From Pavlovales sp. CCMP2436 (lineage: Eukaryota; Haptophyta; Pavlovophyceae; Pavlovales), in contig MU631474.1 in NCBI GenBank assembly GCA_026770615.1, positions 18,945 to 56,687 of the forward strand: 37,743 nt of DNA. The letters run 5' to 3'. A model generated the notes under the pieces. That model searched no databases. It was given only the letters and a program-made list of their open reading frames with translations, and was not told the DNA's origin. This document shows, piece by piece, positions 29,718 to 37,743 of the stretch (position 1 is its first letter; each line of letters starts with the position of its first letter). The position numbers were made by a program, and so were the translations under genes.

Positions 29718-29884
29718 CAGGGGATCGCGGGCAATAAGAAACCGTCGTGTTAAGAAACTGAGCCTCTTTTTTTTGCATTGTTTGTATGTAATTTAAGCAA
29801 GTTTGAGCATTGTTTGTATGTAATTTGCTAATAAACTCAGCCTCAGCCTCAAAAAGCGCCGTTCTTATTGCCCGCGATCACCTG
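29718..29884 (+). mobile_element. 167-bp mariner-type MITE, copy C
   Basis: Flanked by TA (29716-29717 and 29885-29886); termini CAGG...GATCGCGGGCAATAAGAA and its inverse. It sits upstream of the LINE and directly 3' of the Cys-rich gene, just past a consensus donor-like GTAAGT on the minus strand. Confidence 0.88.
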
Positions 29885-29891
29885 TAGGCAC

Positions 29892-30681
29892 TTACTTGTG
29901 TGCCTCCATGGACGTGGGGTTTGAGCCGGAGTCCAAGTGGGCGCCGGTGAGGCTCGCGCTCTGTGACTTGGTCATCAGGGACTGGCCTGCCTTGTGGGCG
30001 ACGTTCACGAGGGCAGTCACCTCCAGAAGCCTGGAGACCTCGCAAGCGTGCTCGGAGCCGTCTACTTTAGGGACTGCATGCGCGTATTTGCAGTTCTCGA
30101 CGCAGCACGGCGCGCATAACTCCGCGGGCGGGTGCTTGTTGATCTGGCCGAAGTAACGCCAGAAATCAGGTGTGCACCATTGGCACGAGATAATGCTGTT
30201 GAGTAACTCCGGGGTCATCGGGCCGAACTCTTTCTTGTCCCCGAAGGTGAAGCCTGACGCGGAGAGGGTGACTTTCAGGGAAATCGTCTCCTGTCGAGGC
30301 TAGTAATTGAGGGTGGGCTGGGTCAGGTATGGACTGCCCGGATCGGGTGCGAGTATGAGCAGGAAGAGAGAATAAACGTATCTCGCCCGAAGGCATCAGC
30401 ACGGAGCCCTGGGTCTCGCTGGCTGCGAGGTCTGTTTGGGCCTTGTAGAGCCACGTTGAGCGCTGAGCGTTGGTCTGCAATCCTGGAGTAATGGGTAGCA
30501 TCCACAGCAGGGAGCCACTTGCGAGGGAGGCCGAGGGGGTGAGGCTCCCACCTGACATCTGTTTCGTGCGCGGGAAATGTCCCATCTGGCCTAGGCGCTC
30601 AGACGGGTCCAGCGAGAGGTGGCTGAAGGCGGACTCGATGGTGGACTCGGCGAAGTAAATGTCTAGAAATACGTCCGTCCC
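29892..30681 (-). CDS. Unidentified Cys-rich protein fragment, probably spliced
   Basis: The last exon (30290-29892) begins after a CAG acceptor and reads ETISLKVTLSASGFTFGD, then a Cys cluster CQWC...C..CC...C within 37 residues, then a helical Ser-rich tail. High GC3 marks it as host-like rather than LINE-like. Upstream, 30681-30552 reads TDVFLDIYFAESTIESAFSH and also follows a CAG. Between them two models fit the frame: one intron at 30402-30291, or two short introns (30551-30475 and 30334-30291). The stop TAA overlaps a GTAAGT donor, so the gene may continue beyond MITE C, and the part further 3' would then be displaced by the LINE nest. The spaced cysteines could form a zinc-binding fold. 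I do not recognise the family, and it may be a pseudogene. Confidence 0.45.
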
Positions 30682-30701
30682 CTGGCAGGTCTCCACCGGA
30701 C

Positions 30702-31350
30702 CCAAGTGTTGAGAAAAGACTTGGATCAAGGGACCTTTGCAGAGCACACGGACTTTGCAGAGCACACGGATACCGCGCCACCGCTAAGGCTGATCAGACA
30801 CACGACAGTCGACGACTCTCTGACTGACGCGCTGACCGGCCGCTGCTGCGTCTCGCTCGTCTCAAAATGCAGCTCGCCTGCGCACATGCCGCACCTGTAG
30901 CACAAAAAACAGACAAATAACCCCCGATAGCCTGTATCCCACTGTGTGATCCTTGCCCACGAGGGGCAATAATCACACGGTGGAGGGCTCAATAATGTGG
31001 TCCCGGTCTACCCCACCCCTTCAGGAGGGTAGGCCTCGGGCTTATTCAAATATGTTGGGGGGTGTTTCCGAGGCATTGTTCCTCTCTCTTCTTGCGCTTT
31101 TGGCGCGCCTCTGTTGGCTGCTGGGGTGTGCGGGTCTGTGTCGCTGCTTTGGGCAGCGTGGATGAGCGCAGAGCACGGTGGTGTGGGGCTCTGATGGCGG
31201 TCGCTCCGCTATTGTCTGTTGAGGGCCGCAGCATGTGCGACTGCCTCCGTTCTACGGGCGGCTGTTGTGTCAGGCCCCGTTCCATAGGTGGTGTGCGGGA
31301 CTGGCTGGCTTCCAGTGAGCGTTTGTATGAGCGCAATATGCGCGAGTGAG
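30702..31350 (+). repeat. Right copy of the repeat flanking the LINE nest
   Basis: It parallels 22445-23000: AAGTGTTGAGAAAAG, a duplicated GCAGAGCACACGGA, GACTGACGCGCTGACCGG, and then ACCCCACCCCTTCAGGAGGG with GGCCTCGGGC near 31013-31040. It is clearly diverged from the left copy, so this is not a recent duplication. Confidence 0.6.
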
Positions 31351-31690
31351 GTATTCGCATCTCCGTGTCTGCTGTGACGTGGGCGGTTGCTGCCTGTGGC
31401 GCCTGCGGTGCGGTTGGGGTGCGGTTGGGGTTGGCCTCTGTGGAAAGGCCGGTTTAGGGGTGGCTGGAGTCCGCCGCTGTGGTGTGGCGGGCTTGGCTCG
31501 GCTCTGTGTGCGTTTGCGTGTTGGGCTTGTTGTTGTGGTGTCGTGTAGCAAGGCGGGCATAGTCACTGTTGATGGTTCGATAATCTGCAGCTGTTCCCAT
31601 TCAGTAGGTGGTGCGGCGGTCTGGCAAGCTTCCACTGGCCGTTTGGATGAGCGCGGTGTGCGTGTGGGGTGGCGTGGCTACATTTGGTGC
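31046..31690. repeat. Diverged approximately 320-bp tandem units
   Basis: TAGGTGGTG(T/C)G, then CTGGC(T/A)(G/A)GCTTCCA, then TTTG(T/G)ATGAGCGC recurs about 320 bp apart (about 31287 and 31606). On the minus strand both units encode Pro/Gln/Arg/Thr-rich frames (31360-31046 and 31635-31270). Similar sequence lies at 22900-22950. These may be LINE 5' UTR or first-ORF units, but nothing proves it. Confidence 0.45.
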
Positions 31691-32375
31691 AGTGGGGCCG
31701 ACCATTGTTTATGTTGACTCGGATGCTGAAATACCATCCTCACTTCAGAGGCCATTTACTTGACGTTCCCTTTAGAATTAGGTGTCAAACCGCAAGTCCG
31801 AAGTTGTTCCCCGTCGAATTCTGCATATTGTATCTTCAGAGTTCCGATTAGAAAATAACGCAAAAATAAATATTAGTAAAATCGAACCCCCTTGCAAAAG
31901 GAGGGTTTGCTGTGCACTGGCGCCTGGCTCCAGCAGTATTATTATTTTGTTGATCATAATCAGTTAGTTAGTTTGACCCTTCAACACACCCGCAAGGCGC
32001 AAACGCCCTAGGCGTTGAGGGAGGTGGCTTTCATGATATCTGCAGTGGGAGGGGGCGCTCAGCTCCCCTGAGCAGCAATCAGCCTTGATGAAGATGGCTA
32101 CATTGTGTTCGCTCGACTGGTAGCCACACGACGACACAGCCTTCGTTGCGCCGCCTGTCAGCGAATTTTTCTATGACCGCCCGTTTAATACTAATAGCTC
32201 GACCAGTGGCAGTGGGCAAATTGAACTAGTACTTAATTACTGGCAGTCCTCGCCGCGGACCTTTTCTGATTTCACATTGTTTTTTTCAACGATAATTATC
32301 GTGCGAATTCAAATTAAAGTACAGATTTAAATAGGTGATACTTCGAGGCAACTTTAGTGGCCAGCTCTCGTGCGC
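31691..32375. other. Intergenic stretch without a supported gene
   Basis: AT-rich 3' flank of the KAS gene. A short palindrome AACGCCCTAGGCGTT lies near 32002. No ORF is credible. Confidence 0.5.
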
Positions 32376-33964
32376 CTACTCGTGGAATGAGCGGAAGACG
32401 AGCGACGCGTTGGTGCCGCCGAAGCCAAAGGAGTTGGACATGGTCACCACCGCGCGCTGCTCGGCCGCGCCCGCCGCGCCGCCGCCGAGGTCGCGCGGCT
32501 CGACGTTGAGGTCGAGCGCGTCGAGGGCGCCCTCCACCTCAGCTGGCATGTCGAGGTTGACGCCGGGCGGCGCGATACGCCTGTGCGCGGCGAGCGCGGC
32601 AAAGGCCGCCTCGAGCGCCCCGGCTGCGCCGAGCAGGTGCCCCGTGGCGCCCTTTGTGGACGAGACAGTCACCCGCCGTCCGCTTGTCTGCTCAGGCTCG
32701 GCGGACGTGCGCATAAGCTCGACGATCGCCCTGAGCTCGATCTCGTCGCCGATCGACGTTGACGTCGCGTGCGCCGAGATGTAGTCCAGCGCGGCGGGCG
32801 CGAGGCGCGCGTCGGCGAGCGCGGCTCGCATGCAGCGCAGCGCGCCGTCGCCGTCTGCCGGCGGGGAGGTAATGTGGTGCGCGTCGCACGATTGGCCGTA
32901 GCCGACGAGCTCCGCGTAGACCCGCCCCGCGTCCACATCTCCCTCGCCGTCACCGCCGCCGCCACGCAGCCCTCCCGCGCCGCGCGCGAGAGCGTGGTCG
33001 AGCGACTCGAGCACGAGAGCAGCAGAGCCCTCGCCCATCACGAATCCGTCTCGATTCCTGCACAAGAGAAAGCCAAGAAAGCCAAGGCAGCAGGGCGGGC
33101 GGGGGTCGGGCGGGGTGGAGGAAAGATGACGAAGAGCGTGAACACGGCGTAGGTGCGCGCGGCGGCGAGGCGGCGAGGCGGCACGGGGGCGAGGAGGGGC
33201 GCGGGAGCTGGCGCAATGGAGGCTCACCGGTCGAACGGGCGCGAGGCACGCTCGGGGTTCTCGTTGCAGCCCGTGCTAAGCGCGGAGAGGCGGCAGAACC
33301 CCGCGATCGCAAGCGGCGTGATCGCTGCCTCGCTCGCGCCGGCCACCATCAGGTCGGCGTCCCCGTAGGCGATCATGCGGAACGCGTCGCCCACGGAGTG
33401 CGCACCGGTGGCGCACGCGGTGGCTGCGGAGTGGCAAGGCCCGCGCAGGCCGTGGCGGAGGGCGATCTGGCCGGCAGCCATGTTGACGAGCGCGCGCGGC
33501 ACGAAGAAGGGCGAGATGCGCCGGTAGCCGCGCCCCGCCAGCGCGGCAGCGGCGTCCACGATGTCCTGCATCGAACCAATGCCCGAGCCAAACGCCACCC
33601 CGCACCGCTCGCCCGCGGCGCGCGGCAGACCATCGCCCGTGGCGAAGTGCGCGTCGTTGAGCGCCAGCTGCGCGGCAGCAAGCCCAAACGCCGCGAACGG
33701 TGCGACCGAGCGCGCCTGCGACACGTCCACCCACTCGCACTCGACAAACGGCCGCGCGCCGCTAGATAGCGCTGGCCCGCCCGCAGGCCCGCGCGGCACT
33801 GAGGCAGCGACGCCGCACGGGAGGCCCTCGAAGCCTGCGCCGAGCCTCGAGACGCCGATCCGCTTGGCGAGCAGGCTCGCCCACACACCGTCCACTCCCA
33901 GGCCGAGCGGCGTCACGAGCCCGATGCCCGTCACAACCACACGCCGTCCACGGCCTCCCGCCAT
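32376..33964 (-). CDS. OXSM: 3-oxoacyl-ACP synthase, mitochondrial/FabF type, two exons
   Basis: A condensing enzyme that elongates acyl-ACP with malonyl-ACP in type II fatty acid synthesis. Exon 1 is 33964-33228 and exon 2 is 33057-32376. The 170-nt intron (GTGAGC...TTGTGCAG) is phase 2 and restores RPFDRNRDGFVMGEG. The product is 472 residues. RRVVVTGIGLVTPLG opens the fold; the nucleophile is Cys184 (ATACATGAH); His342 is in AHATST; Lys381 and His386 are in STKGATGHLLGAAG; SFGFGGTNAS is near the C-terminus. ACATGAHSVGDAFR and TKGATGHLLGAAGALEAAF are closer to mitochondrial KAS (OXSM) than to plant plastid KASII (from memory). No clear targeting presequence: the fold starts at residue ~8, and the ten codons upstream (Met at 33994) add little. 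So either a 5' exon is missing or import uses another signal. A Gly/Asp-rich insert lies at 275-287. Confidence 0.92.
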
Positions 33965-34048
33965 TGTCTGTGCTCGGTACAGTGGCCCGCGCACGGGGAG
34001 GATGCCCTAAAAGATTCGTTTATACTACTGCTAAAATCAGTCAATCCC

Positions 34049-34154
34049 CAGGTCGGGCACATCACAGAACCCGAGGTGTTCCCCAGGTGGGGCATCACCT
34101 ACAAATTTCGTCCCGAGGTGGGGCTTCACAGTGAAGCCCGGGTGATGCCCGACC
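34049..34154. repeat. Small inverted-repeat element upstream of KAS
   Basis: GGTCGGGCACATCAC on the left is mirrored by GGTGATGCCCGACC on the right. In between are two copies of CCCGAGGTG and two of GTGGGGC. It lies about 90 bp from the KAS start, so it may be part of the promoter or a MITE insertion. A partial copy of the GATTCAAGC repeat follows at 34191-34212. Confidence 0.5.
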
Positions 34155-34598
34155 CCCCCCCGTGCACGGGCTTCCATATATTTATGATATGGATTCAAGC
34201 CTGGCTTCCGTATATATTACACAAGCCCCTCCCAAGGCTGAAAGGGCTTCCCTGGAGTGTGCTCGACCGCCACCGTACACTGAGCCATGCCATGAAAGCG
34301 AAGGGCAGTGTTCCAGGCTGCTGTGCCGCGCACGTTCAAGGCCATGCATGATTCGTCTACGAACCACTGGCTTGCTCTGCGGCCGCAGGCGCTCATCGTG
34401 GACGAAGTCGAGAGCAGTAGTATAAACTAATCAACTGAGGTAGGTTAGTTATTGAGCGTTCTAAATTTATCGTATGTAATTTTAATAGGTAGGTTAGTTA
34501 TTGGGCGTTCATTTTTATAAAAAGTTAGATACAAATATACTGCAGATGCATATATTTTTAAAAAATTGGCCATATTTCGTAGTTGTCGTCGGCGAAGC
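34155..34598. other. Intergenic stretch without a supported gene
   Basis: AT-rich from 34420. A duplicated TAGGTAGGTTAGTTATTG(A/G)GCGTTC occurs near 34440 and 34486. No gene seen. Confidence 0.45.
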
Positions 34599-34643
34599 GC
34601 TCAGGATGGTCGTCCACTGCCCAGGGGTGACCTGAGCCATAGC
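34599..34643. pseudogene. Short fragment resembling the RMI1 3' end
   Basis: GCTCAGGATGGTCGTCC followed by GGGGTGACC and GAGCCATAGCC matches RMI1 at 19762-19818 apart from an approximately 10-bp deletion and a few changes. It is on the plus strand as an antisense copy, in the same orientation as the gene. A third relative, more diverged and inverted, lies at 19348-19390. Confidence 0.55.
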
Positions 34644-34689
34644 CAGCCCCTGTCAGAGCTTTTTGAAATCCCTGAACAAAACTATCGCG

Positions 34690-34935
34690 ATGGGAAGCTC
34701 TGCGCCCGCCTCGCCGCCGCGGAGCCAAAGGCAATCTGGGGTGAAGCAGGCTGAGGCCGATGTGGGTGACGCTGCCAGCGGCAAACCTGCGCAGAAAACT
34801 GCCATTTCTATCAAAGTTTGCCGTTCCGAGAGCGTGAAATTGGCACTGGGCTGGGGTCCTGATTCTTACCTAATTAAGCTTGCCGACACCTTGCCCAAGC
34901 GACATTTTGAAATCCACCTTTACTTAAAGCTTTAA
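34690..34935 (+). CDS. Small ORF of unknown status
   Basis: An 81-residue ORF (MGSSAPASPPRSQRQSG..., then AISIKVCRSESVKLALGWG, then LPKRHFEIHLYLKL) with moderate GC3. It is not recognised and has no supporting context. It may be 5' flank of the homeobox gene or a relic. Confidence 0.2.
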   Translation: MGSSAPASPPRSQRQSGVKQAEADVGDAASGKPAQKTAISIKVCRSESVKLALGWGPDSYLIKLADTLPKRHFEIHLYLKL

Positions 34936-34942
34936 GGGATTT

Positions 34943-35028
34943 TGCGAAGCCGGCTTCTCATTGGCCGATGGCCGAGAACAGTCGCGATTATTCGCGAAGC
35001 CGGCTTCTCATTGGTCGAGAATAGTCGC
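34943..35028 (+). promoter_or_regulatory. Duplicated GAAGCCGGCTTC/CCAAT module upstream of the homeobox gene
   Basis: The palindrome GAAGCCGGCTTC followed by TCATTGG (inverted CCAAT box) occurs twice, exactly 50 bp apart (ATTGG at 34960-34964 and 35010-35014). Each copy is followed by CGAGAA(C/T)AGTCGC. Position and repetition suggest a promoter with paired NF-Y-type sites. It also argues that the ATG at 34961, which overlaps it, is not the start. Confidence 0.55.
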
Positions 35029-35197
35029 CTGCAGTCCTCGTCGCGGGGCTGCGCTTAAAACAATTCCCGCGCAGAAGTGGGGAAGGAATCCAGGTCGGAG
35101 GACTCGTCCGCTCAGCCTGAACCCGGGCGAATCAAGGTTGACTCCGGGCACCCGCACCACTGCACCGGTGAGAATCGAGATTCCCACATCGCCGCGT

Positions 35198-36180
35198 ATG
35201 CCGCTCCACAAGCAGAGCGGCGGCTTTCCTTCCCGCTCGCCGATCGGTTTCTCGGGCGGCGAGCGCACAATCAAACGCTCCACCTTCTCACCCGAGCAGC
35301 TGAGCGTGCTCGAGGAGGCGTTCATCACGAATCCGCTGCCCAATCTCGCGGCGCGCCACTTGCTGGCGGAGGAGCTCGGGCTCACGCCGAGGACGATCCA
35401 AGTCTGGTTTCAGGTGAACCTTGGCACCTCTGCCGCAACATGGCCCCTGCCCATCGCTGCATCTCGAGTGCTCGGGTTCTCTGCCAGGTTCCCACCCCCC
35501 TCCCCCCTCCTGACCTTCCATCCTCCCCCTCCTTCCTCCTCCTCCGTTTTGCGCAGAACCGGCGGCAAAAGGTTAAGAAGCTGTCGTCGGCCGCCGGCGC
35601 CGCCTCGACCTCCAACGACACGCTCTCCTCTGCGGGCGAGCGCGATTCGCCGAGGACGGGCGGCATCCTGGGCGGCATGCCGCGCAACAACTCCACCGCC
35701 TCCTTCGAGCTCTTCAATGCCGAGTTCGACCGGCTGAACCGTTCACCGTGCCCCGAGCCGCTCTCCGACGCGTACAGCCCGTCCGCTCCCGCCCACCAGC
35801 TCTACCCGCCTGCGCGCGACGGCGGGGACGCGCCCGGCTGGGGACGCGCTGCGGCGGATGGCGGCACCTCGCTCTGGACCCATGACGGCGCGGCGGAGCG
35901 GGCGGTAGCGCACACCTTTCACACGCTCCTCGGCGCGCGCACGGGCGCTGGCGGCTTTGGCGCCGAGGCTGCGGGCCGCAGCCTCGGCGCCGACCTGCGC
36001 GCGCAGCACTGCCTCGACGCGCAGCACTGGCTCAGCGGCGCCGATCCCAAAGCGCTAGTCGTCGCGGGCGGCCTGGACACGCTTGACGCGGCAGTTAGCC
36101 TGCTGCTCTTCTCGGCCACCGCCGCGCTACTCAACGGCGGGAGCCGAAGCCTCTCCGGGCTCACGGGCGTGCTCACCTGA
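35198..36180 (+). CDS. Homeodomain protein (non-TALE), two exons
   Basis: A nuclear DNA-binding transcription factor. Exon 1 is 35198-35413 and exon 2 is 35557-36180. The 143-nt intron (GTGAAC...TTGCGCAG) is phase 0 and falls in the recognition helix, between Gln50 and Asn51 of WFQ|NRRQK. The product is 279 residues. The homeodomain is residues ~23-82: KRSTFSPEQLSVLEEAF (helix 1), LAARHLLAEELGL (helix 2) and TPRTIQVWFQNRRQKVKK (helix 3, with W48, F49, N51 and R53). There is no three-residue TALE insertion. The remaining ~200 residues are Ser/Ala/Gly-rich with a possible helical segment at the end (LDTLDAAVSLLLFSATAALL). The frame is open back to an ATG at 34961, but that overlaps the promoter-like module and its extra 79 residues lack family likeness. 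Targets unknown. Confidence 0.88.
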
Positions 36181-36412
36181 GGCTGCGCCACCGGCTAAGC
36201 GCGCGGGGGGAGCATGCACCGCCCTAGCTGCATGTGCCATCTGCATACATACACACTACGCACACGCATGCCCTGCACCTCCGTGCAGGATGCCCCGCCT
36301 CCACGGGATGGAGCTGGCGCTCTGCCACCCGCTCGGCAGACGGCCCAAAAGACGTGCCATCATATTTAAATTTTAATGCACAGTTCAAGTTGCTGCAGCT
36401 GCGGCTTTTTTA

Positions 36413-36953
36413 CAGTGATCCCTAGGTTCAGATCACTTGAGTGGGTGATCCCTACCGAGTGATTCCAATCTAGGGATTACTTACTCGACGGCTCCACCGC
36501 CTAGGGATCGGATCACTCAAGCCGCCGAGTGATCCCTAAGCCGAGTGATGCCAACCCGCCGAGTGATCCCTGAGCGGCCATTTTTAAATACTTACTGTTT
36601 ATTATTCAATTAATTTCAATTAATTAATTTTCCAGCGGCCTCTCGGGCCGCATCTCGGGCCGCATCTCGACATGCAAAATTTGACAAAAAACACAGCCAA
36701 TGAGAGAGCAGGGAACCTCCAGCCACATTATGCGCAAGTTTTAGGTCTTACAGAATTTTCTATGTGGCTGGAGCATTCCTGCCGAGTGATTGGCTGACAG
36801 GAACTACTCGGCCGCGGCTGGGGCTTTCTGGGCGCCACGAGTGGTTCCAGGGATCACCCACTCAGATTTGTGGCGCCTCGTCTAGGGATCAGATCACTCG
36901 CTTATGGAGCTCTACGCTTAAGGGATCAACCCACTCAGAAACAGGGATCACTG
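36413..36953. mobile_element. 541-bp hAT-like non-autonomous element with subterminal repeats
   Basis: The ends are 11-bp perfect inverted repeats CAGTGATCCCT...AGGGATCACTG. At least eight GAGTGATCCCT-like motifs in both orientations cluster in the first ~150 and last ~110 bp, the subterminal arrangement many hAT transposases bind. The CAGTG start fits hAT. There is no direct 8-bp duplication right at the ends, but GCTTTTTTA lies directly left (36404-36412) and again 8 bp beyond the right end (36962-36970), so the real right end may be there. The interior is AT-rich and non-coding. Confidence 0.65.
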
Positions 36954-37109
36954 TTATGTCTGCTTTTTTAACCTTTTGCGCCGCACCCATCATCGCACGC
37001 ATTGCGCACGTATAAGCGGACGCCGCCGCAAGGCTGACTGCCGGCGGGTGGCTGCGCGCTGAGAGCCAAGTCCAAGCGACTTGGGAACTGGTATATATAT
37101 ATATCCAAG

Positions 37110-37369
37110 CCAGCGCAGCCGACTAAGGCACGCAGCAGGCAATGGGCGACGCAGCGCTCAGACCAGCAAAACATTCAGAACAGTCAGACGCCAGCTTGAA
37201 TCCCTATCAGTATATATATATATATATATATCGGCTCAGCATGGTCCAATAAGTGTTTTTCACTCACTGACTTGGTCGACGTCAGACGTTAGTCCTGGCA
37301 GCAGGGATGGTGGTGGTAGAGGTTAGGTTGGTGGTGAACTCGTAGCAATTGCCACAGGCTCCCCCCCCT
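37110..37369 (-). repeat. Composite (TA)n-containing dispersed repeat, right copy
   Basis: Reading on the minus strand, 37369-37230 matches 31-180 (AATTGCTACGAGTTCACCAC, then CCCTGCTGCCAGGACT, then CATGCTGAGCCG). After a (TA)n run, 37210-37110 is identical to 3260-3360 over 101 bp. A second (TA)n follows at 37092-37103. This is the most complete copy and shows that the separate modules form one element. Confidence 0.82.
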
Positions 37370-37401
37370 TCCCCCCCTCCACGCACAACGCTCACGTCCG
37401 T

Positions 37402-37743
37402 TTAGGTGCGTGCGCCCTGTCCGCCGCGGCCACCGCGGCCGAGGCGTGCGCCCCGGTCGGCATTGTGGCTGCGCCAGTTGTCGTCACGGTACGCACCGTC
37501 CGCGTGCGCAGGAGCGTCCTCGGGCCCGTTTGCCGAGCGGCCGGTGCGCTGGAACCAAGGTGCACCCCGGGCACCAGCGGCCGCGCGCGCAGTCTGCGTG
37601 TGCAGCGAGCGCGCGCGGGCAAGGATGAGCCTGGCGTGGCCGCGCGCCACGATCACTCTGAGCTCCTTGCGCATGAGCCCGAGAAGCGTGTTGCGCGCCT
37701 GCATCGTCGTCGGCGCGCTGAGCTTGCCCATCCACGTCTCCGC
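37402..37743 (-). CDS. C-terminal end of an unidentified basic protein (partial)
   Basis: The frame is open from the window edge and ends at 37402. The visible 113 residues start AETWMGKLSAPTTMQARN, continue as a basic helix (LLGLMRKELRVIVARGHARL) and end in an Arg/Gly-rich tail (RGARLGRGGRGGQGART). RGG-like tails are common in RNA-binding proteins, but no domain is visible. The 5' part lies beyond the window. GC3 is high, like the other host genes. Confidence 0.5.
   Translation of the reverse strand, partial: AETWMGKLSAPTTMQARNTLLGLMRKELRVIVARGHARLILARARSLHTQTARAAAGARGAPWFQRTGRSANGPEDAPAHADGAYRDDNWRSHNADRGARLGRGGRGGQGART

Noticed and set aside
22445..31350. Flanking direct repeats as LTRs of a retrovirus-like element
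   Set aside because: The enclosed RT is LINE-type, with AP-like endonuclease and no gag, protease or integrase. The repeats are diverged and do not abut the element.

Overview
The window looks like nuclear DNA of a flagellated, probably photosynthetic protist. Gene islands are very GC-rich with high GC3, and the DNA between them is AT-rich and full of repeats. Introns are short GT-AG introns with C/T-rich 3' ends. Gene content is eukaryotic: a ubiquitin protease, an axonemal dynein light-chain-domain protein, RMI1, a homeobox gene, a TOM1/THH1-type 7-TM protein and a mitochondrial-type ketoacyl-ACP synthase. One protein has a signal-plus-transit-like leader, as expected for a complex plastid. 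A haptophyte or related alga is my best guess; that is inference, since no lineage-specific marker was seen.

Layout. 0-4.7 kb: repeats, a small conserved gene (1294-2016) and a broken gene (3150-4137). 4.8-11.6 kb: a divergent pair, a USP-type deubiquitinase (minus, one intron) and a multi-exon AXDND1-like axonemal gene (plus) separated by about 280 bp. 11.6-14.9 kb: repeats, including a 204/205-bp tandem repeat carrying a doubtful secreted ORF. 14.9-18.05 kb: a second divergent pair, a three-exon TOM1/THH1-like membrane protein (minus, its second intron holding an assembly gap) and an organelle-targeted protein of unknown function (plus). 18-19.7 kb: repeats. 19.7-22.15 kb: RMI1 (minus). 22.4-31.7 kb: a transposon nest. 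It holds a decayed LINE on the minus strand (NPGP motif, endonuclease, reverse transcriptase, RNase H, zinc-binding tail), three 167-bp mariner-type MITEs, related flanking repeats in direct orientation and an unidentified Cys-rich gene. 32.4-34 kb: mitochondrial-type KAS (minus, one intron). 34-37 kb: a homeobox gene (plus), then a 541-bp hAT-like element. 37.1-37.7 kb: repeats and the end of a partial gene.

The genes do not form one pathway; they are ordinary single-copy housekeeping, ciliary and regulatory genes between transposon-rich spacers. The most interesting points are: an intron in the axonemal gene that is made of a dispersed repeat and takes its 3' splice site from repeat-like sequence (an introner-like case); a homeobox interrupted by an intron between homeodomain residues 50 and 51, with a duplicated palindrome/CCAAT module upstream; a family of 167-bp MITEs found only in and beside the LINE; and two 101-bp inverted repeat copies that are identical although 34 kb apart. 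I found no clear evidence of a wholly new multi-gene system.
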